Shown here piece by piece: positions 1 to 6,384 of a stretch of DNA of 6,384 nucleotides. The DNA comes from Flavobacteriales bacterium (GTDB taxonomy: Bacteria; Bacteroidota; Bacteroidia; NORP154): contig DTSC01000470.1 in the NCBI GenBank assembly GCA_012965625.1, positions 1 through 6,384 of the forward strand. The letters run 5' to 3'. The position numbers and the translations under genes were made by a program. Numbering within the stretch: position 1 is the stretch's first letter; each line of letters starts with the position of its first letter. The notes under the pieces are model-generated. The model did no database searches. It had not been told where the DNA came from and saw nothing but the letters and a program-made list of their open reading frames with translations.

Positions 1-1572
1 GTAAGTGGCGGATTAGCACCATTTACTTATTTGTGGGATGACCTGAATGGGCAAACAAACCAATCAGCTACTGGCCTTAGTGCTGGTTTATATAATGTAA
101 CCGTTACGGACTCAAGCGGCTGCACTAGTATAAGCAGCATCATTGTTACAGAACCTACTGCATTATTTGCTACGCCTTCATCAGTTGACCCAGCATGTGG
201 TGCTTCAGATGGATCCGCTACCGTTACCGTTTCAGGGGGCACTGGAGTCTATACCTATCTTTGGGATGACCTGGGGGCGCAAACTACTGCTACTGCTACT
301 GGCTTAGGGGCTGGTACCTATACGGCTACAATTACTGATTCAAATAACTGCTCGACAAGCTCAACAGTATCAGTAAACAACATTGGTGGGCCAAGCATTT
401 CCATCACATCAAATGACGCTAGCTGTAACGGAGGCAACAATGGTTCGGCAACGACTTCAGCAAGTGGGGGATTATTACCATATACCTATTTATGGGATGA
501 TATAAATGGACAAACGAATCAAACTGCCACTGGACTAGTCGCCGGTGTTTATAATGTAAGTGTTACCGACTCAATCGGTTGTAATAGCATAAGCAGTATT
601 ACTATATCAGAACCAGTAGCATTAATTGCAACGACTTCATCCATTGACCCAGCATGTGGTGCTTCAGATGGATCCGCTACTGTTACCGTTTCAGGGGGCA
701 CAGGTGCCTATACCTATCTTTGGGATGACCTGGGGGCGCAAACTGCTTCTACTGCTACTGGCTTAGGGGCTGGAACCTATACGGCTACAATTACTGATTC
801 AAATAACTGTTCGACAAGCTCAACAGTATCAGTAAACAATATTGGTGGGCCAACCGTTTCCATCACTTCAAATGACGTTAGCTGCAATGGTGGCAATAAC
901 GGCATGGCAGCAACTTCGGTAAGTGGCGGAATAGCGCCATTTACTTATTTATGGGATGACCTGAATGGACAAACGACGGCTATTGCAACCGGACTTCCTG
1001 CTGGAACCTATACCTTAACCGTTACGGATGATGCAGGATGCATAACCACCACTCCAGTTACCATAACAGAACCAGATGCTTTGACGAATACCCCTACTTC
1101 CAATGACGCTGCTCCAGGTACCTGTACAGGTAGCGCTTCCGTTATTGTCAATGGTGGTACTCTTCCTTATACCTATCTCTGGAGTAATGGTCAAACAACA
1201 TCCAGTATTTCAAACTTATGTCCCGGATTATATACTGTAACGATATCTGATGCAAATGGCTGTACCCTCATTTCTTCAGCAACCGTTAATTCACAAACAG
1301 GATTAGCAGAAGAGGAAGGAAGCACATTATTGATCGTATATCCCAACCCAAATGAAGGTGTTTTTATCCTTGAATTTGAGTTGCACCAGGTTAAATCAGT
1401 GGAAATAAAGCTGCAATCAGTTACAGGCCAATTGGTATTTTTGGAAAAGCTCAACAAATTTTCCGGCAAGTATCAAAAGCTGATAGACCTCTCTAGTTTT
1501 GCAAAAGGAATATATATTCTGCGACTTAGCCACAATGATATTATTGAAACAAAGAAAATAGTCTTCAAGTAA
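1..1572 (+). CDS. SprB-repeat adhesin-like protein, T9SS type A sorting domain (5' partial)
   Basis: The reading frame is open from base 1, so the true start lies upstream; 523 residues are visible before the TAA stop. Codons 1 to about 430 are SprB-type repeats: cores with SCNGG or PACGASDG, then SGG..P(Y/F)TYLWDD, TGL.AGTY and VTD..GC. One partial and five complete repeats are visible, the last being more divergent (GTCTGSASV, LWSNGQTT). Residues about 440-523 form a type A T9SS sorting domain: YPNPNEG at 447-453, a beta-rich middle with VTGQLVF, then KGIYILRL and a basic end (KKIVFK). SprB repeats are known from the mobile gliding adhesin SprB and many other Bacteroidota surface proteins. 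This one is not obviously SprB itself, because SprB of Flavobacterium johnsoniae ends in a type B (CHU_C) domain. Likely role, by inference: a long, surface-displayed adhesin. No catalytic domain is visible. The hydrolase gene follows after 45 bp on the same strand. Confidence 0.92.
   Translation, partial: VSGGLAPFTYLWDDLNGQTNQSATGLSAGLYNVTVTDSSGCTSISSIIVTEPTALFATPSSVDPACGASDGSATVTVSGGTGVYTYLWDDLGAQTTATATGLGAGTYTATITDSNNCSTSSTVSVNNIGGPSISITSNDASCNGGNNGSATTSASGGLLPYTYLWDDINGQTNQTATGLVAGVYNVSVTDSIGCNSISSITISEPVALIATTSSIDPACGASDGSATVTVSGGTGAYTYLWDDLGAQTASTATGLGAGTYTATITDSNNCSTSSTVSVNNIGGPTVSITSNDVSCNGGNNGMAATSVSGGIAPFTYLWDDLNGQTTAIATGLPAGTYTLTVTDDAGCITTTPVTITEPDALTNTPTSNDAAPGTCTGSASVIVNGGTLPYTYLWSNGQTTSSISNLCPGLYTVTISDANGCTLISSATVNSQTGLAEEEGSTLLIVYPNPNEGVFILEFELHQVKSVEIKLQSVTGQLVFLEKLNKFSGKYQKLIDLSSFAKGIYILRLSHNDIIETKKIVFK
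187..419 (+). repeat. B-module direct repeat, copy 1
   Basis: These 233 bp match 646-878 with about 12 mismatches counted by eye (about 95% identity) and no indel. Seven of the differences are synonymous and five change a residue. Identity falls away on both sides, so the conserved block has fairly clear edges within the 459-bp period. Confidence 0.9.
646..878 (+). repeat. B-module direct repeat, copy 2
   Basis: Second copy of the block at 187-419, offset by exactly 459 bp. It encodes PACGASDG, the WDDLGAQT core, TGLGAGTYTATITDSNNC and the linker into the next A module (VNNIGGP). It differs from copy 1 at five residues: V/A, T/A, A/S, S/T and I/V. Confidence 0.9.
1318..1569 (+). other. Type A T9SS sorting domain of the SprB-repeat protein
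   Basis: About 84 C-terminal residues after a short acidic linker (LAEEEGS). Motif order is typical of TIGR04183-like domains: YPNPNEG, then alternating strands (FILEFEL, VEIKLQSVTGQLV), SSFAKGIYILRL and a Lys-rich tail. In characterised systems the PorU sortase removes such domains and attaches the protein to A-LPS, or the protein is released. Confidence 0.88.
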
Positions 1573-1617
1573 GTTTGCTATTGACCTGATCAAAAAGGAA
1601 ACAAAAAACCCAAGAAA

Positions 1618-2634
1618 ATGAACTCCCTGAAGAATCTGTGGTTTTTGGTTTTGTTAACTATAAACACCAACATTGTTACTTCCCAGATAACCCTGGATTC
1701 AATATTTGAAAATCCTGGATACACCTATATTGCCAGCCCTATAGGAGCAGGCCCTTTTCCAGCTGTTTTATATAATCATGGGGGATTGGGCACTAATATA
1801 GGAGGTGACTTAAGAGGGACAGCTATTGCTCTTGCTCAAGCTGGTTATATTGCGAGGGCTGAAAAACGCATGGAAACCATTCCAATTTCAGGACACCTGG
1901 ATGAAGTAACAGAAGCCCTCAATACATTGAGAGAAGATCCACGGACAGACACTAATTGTGTGTGCATAATGGGGTTTTCTCGCGGAGGCCTTCTTACCTT
2001 ACAAGCAGGGAAGTTGTACCCTGAGAAAGTGAATACAATAATTTCTATGGCCCCTGCCCAGGCAAACGGAAATCTTAATAGTACTATAGCTGATGTGTCT
2101 CCTTTTGATGATCCTATCTTGATCCTTGTTGCTACCAACGACCTCATACAAGACAATCATGTACAATTGGCCCAGATGGCACATGACAGCCTGATAAATG
2201 GGGGCAAAAACTCCACGCATATACTTTACCCCTATTACGACTCAAACGGAGATGGTTTACAAAACACCCCTCCGGATGATGGGCATGAACTATTCTGGGA
2301 GGTACAAGAACCCTATTGGTCAGATGTAATTAATTTCCTCAATACAAATAGCTGCATCACAAATGGGCTAACCTCTACTAATCAAGCAAAGTCAGAATTT
2401 ATCGCTTATCCTAATCCTTTTAGGGATAGAATTATTATAGAATTTACAAATCCGAAACATGAAAACCACACACTAACCCTCTACGATGCAGCAGGAAGGA
2501 AGAAAATGACAATAACCAACATTACAACAGATCAAATATCGATTGAAAAAGACAATCTGGTAAGTGGCCTCTACTTGTTCCAGCTGCACACCAATAATCA
2601 GGCAACATTATCTGGAAGCCTGTTAATTGAATAG
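1618..2634 (+). CDS. Secreted alpha/beta hydrolase (dienelactone hydrolase-like) with T9SS type A sorting domain
   Basis: 338 residues, complete. Residues 1-22 are a Sec signal peptide (NLWFLVLLTI core, likely cut near TSQ). Residues about 35-245 are an alpha/beta hydrolase fold: oxyanion-loop YNHGG at 52-56, nucleophile elbow GFSRGG at 119-124 (Ser121), acid loop VATNDLIQD at 171-179 (Asp175 the likelier catalytic acid, Asp179 the alternative) and DDGHELF at 220-226 with the likely catalytic His223. This arrangement fits dienelactone hydrolase and related acyl/ester hydrolases; the substrate cannot be told. A DSNGDG stretch at 208-213 looks like an extra acidic, possibly Ca-binding, loop just before the histidine. 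Residues about 260-338 are a type A T9SS sorting domain (YPNPFRDR at 264-271, LYDAAGRK, LVSGLYLFQL). The enzyme should therefore be exported to the surface or medium. It starts 45 bp after the adhesin gene, which suggests one transcript. The ATG is chosen because it gives an intact signal peptide; no Shine-Dalgarno is evident, as is usual in this phylum. Confidence 0.88.
   Translation: MNSLKNLWFLVLLTINTNIVTSQITLDSIFENPGYTYIASPIGAGPFPAVLYNHGGLGTNIGGDLRGTAIALAQAGYIARAEKRMETIPISGHLDEVTEALNTLREDPRTDTNCVCIMGFSRGGLLTLQAGKLYPEKVNTIISMAPAQANGNLNSTIADVSPFDDPILILVATNDLIQDNHVQLAQMAHDSLINGGKNSTHILYPYYDSNGDGLQNTPPDDGHELFWEVQEPYWSDVINFLNTNSCITNGLTSTNQAKSEFIAYPNPFRDRIIIEFTNPKHENHTLTLYDAAGRKKMTITNITTDQISIEKDNLVSGLYLFQLHTNNQATLSGSLLIE
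2395..2631 (+). other. Type A T9SS sorting domain of the hydrolase
   Basis: About 79 residues (260-338) after the hydrolase fold and a Ser/Thr/Asn-rich linker (NGLTSTNQAKS). It shows YPNPFRDR, LTLYDAAGRK, LVSGLYLFQL and a terminal strand GSLLIE. The final basic residues usual in many type A domains are absent; the protein ends in Ile-Glu. Confidence 0.85.
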
Positions 2635-2681
2635 AAAGAAGACAATAGTCTCAACAATCATCTAGGAATTAAAAACCTCAG

Positions 2682-5600
2682 CTACCGGATCAAAGAAACA
2701 TGACCTATATAGTTATGTCTTTGTTTGTCATAATCTACAGTTCTAAGAACCCATACATAAGTGTCTTCCTGGGCAATTTCTTTGCCCTTATTAGCCACCC
2801 CATCCCATTGCTGGTTATAATCATCTGATTTAAAGATTAAGTCGCCCCAACGATCATAAATCAACAATTCATAAGCCTCTAAAGTTTTGAAACCTATTCC
2901 GGTTGGGAAAAATCCATCGTTGAAGCCATCTCCATTCGGAGTAAAAGCATTTGGAACCAAAATGATGTTCTCTGGTTTAATAATAATATCAGACGTTGTT
3001 GAGTCTAAACAACCGTAAGAGTTTTCAATTACCAACTGGGCAACATATGTTCCAGTATCTTGATCTGGATATACATGTTCATTTTCAAAATCTGCATTAA
3101 GGGGCGAACCATCGCCATAATCCCATGTATAGTTTGTAGGAGAAACGAGGTTGCCATATGATGAGTTCGTAAAACTAACATAAGGATATAAAATAGAAGT
3201 GGGATTTGGATTTCCTGTAAAATCTGCAACAGGTAAAGGCCAGGCGGTTATCATCTGATTTTGCCTTAATGTGTCAAAACAGCCATTTGAATTTTCTGCG
3301 ATCAATTGTATGTCAAATAGCTGGACCGTGTATTTTTTTGGATTACCAAAACAATGAAAGGTTGAATCACCTGATCCAAAAGACCCATCTCCAAAATCCC
3401 ATTCCAAGCTAACAATATTACCCTGGTTTGCTATGGAGCTATCCGAAAAATTAACGCAAACAGGAATGCAGCCCTTGGTTATATCTGAAGAGAAAAAAAC
3501 ATTTGGCTTAGCTTTAACAATAAGGCTTACACTTGTGTCATCAGTACAACCAACATCTGTCATAACAATTAAGGTGGTTGTATAAGTTCCACTATCCGCA
3601 AAAGCATAGGAAGTGCTACCACTTGAAACAAAAGTGCCACTGCCATCTCCAAAATCCCATTGCCAATTATCAATTGTCGTATATGGTACTGAACTATTAT
3701 CATCAAATTGTGTGGGAGGAGTGTTTTGGCACACAGTGGATGCTGAAAAATTAGCAAAGGGTAAAGGAAAAACTTCTACAACAATTGTTGAATCATCAAC
3801 ACATCCATTACTTGTCGTGACAGTTAATGAAACATTATATGATCCATAAGCAGAATACAGGTGAGCAGGATCTGTTTGACTTGAGGAACTCATATCATCA
3901 AAGTCCCAGGTCCAGCCACTAATTACATCTCCGGTGACAGTAGATGAATTTTGAAAGAATGTTGTATTATTTAAACAAGTATCATTATGGGTAAAACTTG
4001 CTGTAGGAGCAGGGAAAATTTCAATTATGCTAGACGCCGTATCAATGCATCCACTATCAGTAGTTGAAATTAATATAACTGTATAGGTTCCTGGGGAGCT
4101 ATATAAATATAGTGGGTGTTGCTCTGTACTGGCATTCATGTCACCAAAATCCCAGATCCATTCAGAGATTGAGTTTGGAGGGTTCAAAGGAACGGTTGAA
4201 TTGTCTGTAAACTGTGCAGCATCATAAACACATTCATCCTGAAAAGCAAAATCTGCAAGTGGCTTTGGATGGGCAGTTGCCGACTTGGCAACTGAATCTA
4301 TGCAGCCACTATCACTGACAATGGTTAGCGTAACATTATAGGTGCCATACGTATTATATTGATTGAGGGGATTTTGCAATACTGAGTTAGAACCATCACC
4401 AAAATCCCATTGCCATGTTTGTATGTTTACCGTATTTATTATTGAAAGGTCCTGAAAATTAAAAGGGGTATAGAAACATTCATTAGAAAATGAAAAGGCT
4501 GCCTGAGGCACTTCATTTACATAAATAGATTGGCTAATAGTATCTGAACAGCCATTATCAGTTGTAACTATAAGCTGAATATTATACAATCCATCAGAAG
4601 AATATTGATTGAAAGGATTTTGGTCAGTTCCTGTATTCCCATCACCAAAATCCCATTGCCAGGTTGTAATTGCACCAGTTGATACAGTTGAAATGTCAGA
4701 AAATGATGCTGCATCATACATGCATACGTTTGATTTCGTAAAATCTGCTCCTGGCTTGGGATGAACAATAATTGGTTTAATGATGGAAGCGATGCAACCA
4801 TAATCTGAAGTGGCAGCAAGTATTACATTATAGGTTCCAGGATTATTATAGGAATAGGTCGGTGACTGTACAGTGGATGTATTGCCATCACCAAAGTCCC
4901 ACAACCAGCTAATAATATTGCCAGAGGGGATACTTGAGGTATTAATAAATTGAGCAGATTCATATATACATATGTCTGAATGATTATACCCAACAATGGG
5001 ATAAGGCTCCGGATATACTGCTGTAACTGTAGAGGTGTCACTACCACAAGTATTAGAAAGGATCGCCCGATAATACAATTCTGTTGTTATGGGAAAAGTA
5101 TTATATATAGGTGCAGTTGCACCATTAATATCAATCCATGGCCCTAAGGATGAAACTGAAAGTTGCCATTGCACATTTCCATTATATCCTGTTAATGTCA
5201 CATCTGTACTATCACCTACACATATGTGATCCGGAAATATTGTTGCAACACCTCCTGCAGGCAAGGTATCAACTGTGACTGTAACAACATCCGTAGCAGT
5301 AATAGTTCCACATGGTGTGGTGGATGACGCCGTAACAGTATAGGTAGTAGTTACTGTAGGACATACATTTACTATAGAGCCCGTTCCAGCGCCATTATCC
5401 CAAGTATATGTAATAGATGGATTACAACTATTAAAAGCAGTTGCAGATATATCTACACAATTGCCGATACATATATTTGCTGCTGGGCTTGCAGTAACCG
5501 AGAATGGATTACTTCCACCAGCTGTAAAGGTAAAAGTACTTGTCCAGGAGCTACCTCCTACACTCGATCCACATGGCGTTTCCTTACCACGGAAAATATA

Positions 5601-5912
5601 GGTTTCTCCAGGGCATAAGCCACTAACATCAATGATATGGGATGCTGGATAAGGTATTGTGCTGGCATTTGGCTTATTTATGCAGCCTGAAAGAGAGGTT
5701 AGCACTGGAGCTCCACCCGGATTTGACTGGCATCTAATTTCAACAAAAATATTATACGAACATGCCCAGGCAGTTGCACTGCTCCAATCTAAAATCAGGT
5801 CTGTTCCAACTAACTGCTGATTGTTTAGGGGTGGAACAGCATATGGTGAACAAGAATAAGATCTAAGCCCTGAAACCAGAATAATAAAAACAAGAAGTAA
5901 TCTTCTTTTCAT
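2682..5912 (-). CDS. Multi-PKD surface protein with gliding motility-associated C-terminal (CHU_C, T9SS type B) domain
   Basis: 1076 residues, complete, stop TAG. Residues 1-20 are a signal peptide (MKRR, then LLLVFIILVSG). Residues about 25-132 look like a fibronectin III-type module with several Cys; about 136-215 and 216-300 look like Ig/PKD-like modules (TYTWDNG; VQWQLS ... YYRAILSNTCG). Eight PKD domains follow, marked by WDFGDG or variants at 338, 420, 502, 587 (WDFGDM), 669 (WDFDDM), 752, 838 and 930 (WDYGDG). The first three are spaced exactly 82 residues apart. Residues 983-1076 are a CHU_C / TIGR04131-type domain: VPNAFTPNGDGFND, LLIYDRWGDLIF, WDG and the terminal GHVSLIR. That domain is a known T9SS type B sorting signal, often used with a PorP/SprF-like partner; no such partner gene is visible here. 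No enzyme domain is seen, so a stalk-like adhesin or matrix protein is the best inference. It is convergent with the hydrolase gene (47-bp gap) and divergent from the gene at 6036. Confidence 0.93.
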   Translation of the reverse strand: MKRRLLLVFIILVSGLRSYSCSPYAVPPLNNQQLVGTDLILDWSSATAWACSYNIFVEIRCQSNPGGAPVLTSLSGCINKPNASTIPYPASHIIDVSGLCPGETYIFRGKETPCGSSVGGSSWTSTFTFTAGGSNPFSVTASPAANICIGNCVDISATAFNSCNPSITYTWDNGAGTGSIVNVCPTVTTTYTVTASSTTPCGTITATDVVTVTVDTLPAGGVATIFPDHICVGDSTDVTLTGYNGNVQWQLSVSSLGPWIDINGATAPIYNTFPITTELYYRAILSNTCGSDTSTVTAVYPEPYPIVGYNHSDICIYESAQFINTSSIPSGNIISWLWDFGDGNTSTVQSPTYSYNNPGTYNVILAATSDYGCIASIIKPIIVHPKPGADFTKSNVCMYDAASFSDISTVSTGAITTWQWDFGDGNTGTDQNPFNQYSSDGLYNIQLIVTTDNGCSDTISQSIYVNEVPQAAFSFSNECFYTPFNFQDLSIINTVNIQTWQWDFGDGSNSVLQNPLNQYNTYGTYNVTLTIVSDSGCIDSVAKSATAHPKPLADFAFQDECVYDAAQFTDNSTVPLNPPNSISEWIWDFGDMNASTEQHPLYLYSSPGTYTVILISTTDSGCIDTASSIIEIFPAPTASFTHNDTCLNNTTFFQNSSTVTGDVISGWTWDFDDMSSSSQTDPAHLYSAYGSYNVSLTVTTSNGCVDDSTIVVEVFPLPFANFSASTVCQNTPPTQFDDNSSVPYTTIDNWQWDFGDGSGTFVSSGSTSYAFADSGTYTTTLIVMTDVGCTDDTSVSLIVKAKPNVFFSSDITKGCIPVCVNFSDSSIANQGNIVSLEWDFGDGSFGSGDSTFHCFGNPKKYTVQLFDIQLIAENSNGCFDTLRQNQMITAWPLPVADFTGNPNPTSILYPYVSFTNSSYGNLVSPTNYTWDYGDGSPLNADFENEHVYPDQDTGTYVAQLVIENSYGCLDSTTSDIIIKPENIILVPNAFTPNGDGFNDGFFPTGIGFKTLEAYELLIYDRWGDLIFKSDDYNQQWDGVANKGKEIAQEDTYVWVLRTVDYDKQRHNYIGHVSLIR
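2685..2966 (-). other. CHU_C / type B T9SS sorting domain (within the PKD protein)
   Basis: Encodes residues 983-1076. Diagnostic pieces are VPNAFTPNGDGFND at 986-999, the YDRWGD strand at 1019-1024, QQWDG at 1034-1038, an acidic turn before TYVW (1051-1054) and the final GHVSLIR. In the known system, domains of this family direct proteins through T9SS and may not be removed in the same way as type A signals. Confidence 0.9.
2976..5006 (-). repeat. Array of eight PKD-domain coding repeats (about 246-bp period)
   Basis: Eight PKD units encode residues about 303-979. The WDFGDG cores are spaced 82, 82, 85, 82, 83, 86 and 92 residues apart, so the period is tightest at the N-terminal end and loosens towards the C-terminus. 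At DNA level most similarity is confined to the core: a 23-bp stretch is identical at 4393-4415 and 4639-4661 (offset 246 bp) and recurs with one mismatch at 3643-3665. Outside the cores the units are well diverged, unlike the SprB repeats at the start of the window. Confidence 0.88.
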
Positions 5913-6035
5913 AAAAAATAATAATATCCAAAAGTTACAGTCTTTTTTGCAAATATTTCATTTTCAGCAAAATAAATGACAAAAAAGTATACATTTAAGC
6001 ATAGATCAGAAAATACATAGACGAATCCAGACGTA
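5913..6035. promoter_or_regulatory. Divergent AT-rich intergenic region, probably holding both promoters
   Basis: 123 bp between two divergent starts, rich in A and T runs. Promoters for both the PKD gene (- strand) and the gene at 6036 (+ strand) are expected here by position. Bacteroidota promoters usually read TTTG around -33 and TAnnTTTG around -7. For the - strand, the complement of 5950-5957 reads AATATTTG (one mismatch), with a TTTG at the complement of 5980-5983; the 22-bp gap is slightly long. For the + strand, TACATTTA at 5990-5997 matches 5 of the 6 fixed bases but has no good upstream partner. Neither assignment is strong. Confidence 0.3.
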
Positions 6036-6384
6036 ATGGTTGCCACATTTCTTAAAATAATCATTGTATATGTGCTAGCTATCAGTATAGTTTTTAATGC
6101 CAATTGCCAAGAACACTATTTTATAAAGAACAAAGGACAGATTGTAGATCAAGATGGAAATTTTAATCCCAAGGTCTTGTTTCTTTACTCAGGAATAAAG
6201 TATAATGTAGCTTTTTATAAAGATCATTTTACATACGAAGTTTTTAAACTATTGGACCAGGGGGAAGATGTATATCGGGCTAATAGAATTGAGCTATGGT
6301 ATGCTAATCCAAATAGAAATATTAAGGTCATGCCACAAGAACTTTTCAATACAAACAGCAATTTTTATAAAAACGGGCATTCTT
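6036..6384 (+). CDS. Exported protein with DUF7948-like N-terminus (3' partial)
   Basis: The first 116 codons of a gene that runs off the window. The ATG at 6036 is the first after an in-frame TAG at 6018 and gives a signal peptide directly: residues 5-20 are hydrophobic (FLKIIIVYVLAISIVF), followed by NANCQ. The mature start HYFIKNKGQIVDQDGN (27-42), then KVLFLYSG and a strand pattern with YEVFKL, resembles the 'F.ENKGQ...D..GN....V.F' opening of Bacteroidota surface proteins annotated as DUF7948, which commonly continue with SBBP beta-propeller repeats and a T9SS sorting domain. That resemblance is from memory of the family, and the downstream architecture is inferred. A Lys (K31) takes the usual Glu position before NKGQ. 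The gene is divergent from the PKD gene. Confidence 0.75.
   Translation, partial: MVATFLKIIIVYVLAISIVFNANCQEHYFIKNKGQIVDQDGNFNPKVLFLYSGIKYNVAFYKDHFTYEVFKLLDQGEDVYRANRIELWYANPNRNIKVMPQELFNTNSNFYKNGHS

Larger units (their letters stand above)
1..1080 (+). repeat. 459-bp tandem super-repeat (alternating A and B SprB modules)
   Basis: The coding DNA repeats with a constant 459-bp (153-codon) offset: GTAAGTGGCGG at 1 recurs as GCAAGTGGGGG at 460 and GTAAGTGGCGG at 919. Each unit has an A module (SCNGGNNG ... WDD(L/I)NGQT) and a B module (PACGASDG ... WDDLGAQT). Two full periods and the A half of a third are visible. After about 1080 the B half of the third unit is strongly diverged. The array is cut by the window start, so more copies may lie upstream. 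Confidence 0.9.

Noticed and set aside
1..1080. CRISPR-like or noncoding tandem repeat array
   Set aside because: The 459-bp period is a multiple of three, stays in frame throughout and encodes recognisable SprB modules, so it is a protein repeat.
1191..1469. 92-codon - strand ORF inside the SprB-repeat gene
   Set aside because: It is antisense to a well-supported repeat and sorting-domain frame, with no domain or signal of its own.
1845..2220. Two - strand ORFs antisense to the hydrolase
   Set aside because: They lie opposite the catalytic-domain coding region and show no recognisable protein features; they are best explained as shadow frames.
2635..2681. Possible terminator between the convergent genes
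   Set aside because: The only inverted repeat I see (AGAC-AATA-GTCT at 2640-2651) has a 4-bp stem and no following T run, too weak to call.
5850..5912. Lipoprotein signal in the PKD protein (SYSC, Cys21)
   Set aside because: The residues before Cys21 (Ser-Tyr-Ser) do not fit a lipobox, and the C-terminal T9SS domain predicts a standard signal peptidase I export route.
5909..6103. 64-codon ORF on the - strand overlapping the divergent intergenic region
   Set aside because: It overlaps the 5' end of the gene at 6036, which has a good signal peptide, covers the AT-rich intergenic region and shows no recognisable motif.

Overview
The window looks like a chromosomal segment of a gliding or surface-adhering member of the Bacteroidota (Flavobacteriales/Cytophagales-like; no closer placement is possible from this sequence). 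Evidence: three of the four genes carry C-terminal sorting domains of the type IX secretion system (T9SS), the proteins are built from SprB and PKD repeats typical of this phylum, the intergenic DNA is AT-rich, and no clear Shine-Dalgarno sequences precede the starts.

Layout: (1) 1-1572, + strand: the 3' part of a large SprB-repeat adhesin-like gene. It has an alternating two-type repeat with an exact 459-bp period and ends in a type A T9SS sorting domain. (2) 1618-2634, + strand, 45 bp downstream: a secreted alpha/beta hydrolase (dienelactone hydrolase-like) with its own type A sorting domain, probably co-transcribed with the adhesin. (3) 2682-5912, - strand, convergent with the hydrolase: a 1076-residue surface protein with a signal peptide, Fn3/Ig-like N-terminal modules, eight PKD domains and a CHU_C / gliding motility-associated C-terminal domain (type B T9SS signal). 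(4) 5913-6035: a 123-bp AT-rich divergent intergenic region. (5) 6036-6384, + strand: the first 116 codons of another exported protein, whose mature N-terminus resembles the DUF7948 / SBBP-repeat surface proteins of Bacteroidota; it runs off the window.

All four products are predicted to cross the inner membrane by Sec (the start of gene 1 is not visible). At least three should then cross the outer membrane by T9SS, to be surface-anchored or released. The shared theme is a cell-surface/secretome locus: adhesin, secreted esterase-type enzyme and a long PKD stalk protein. I found no RNA genes, CRISPR array, insertion sequence or convincing terminator, and no clearly new biological system. The most notable signals are recent homogenisation of the SprB repeats, the regular 82-residue PKD array with one putative disulfide per domain, and an acidic DxNxDG insertion beside the catalytic histidine of the hydrolase.
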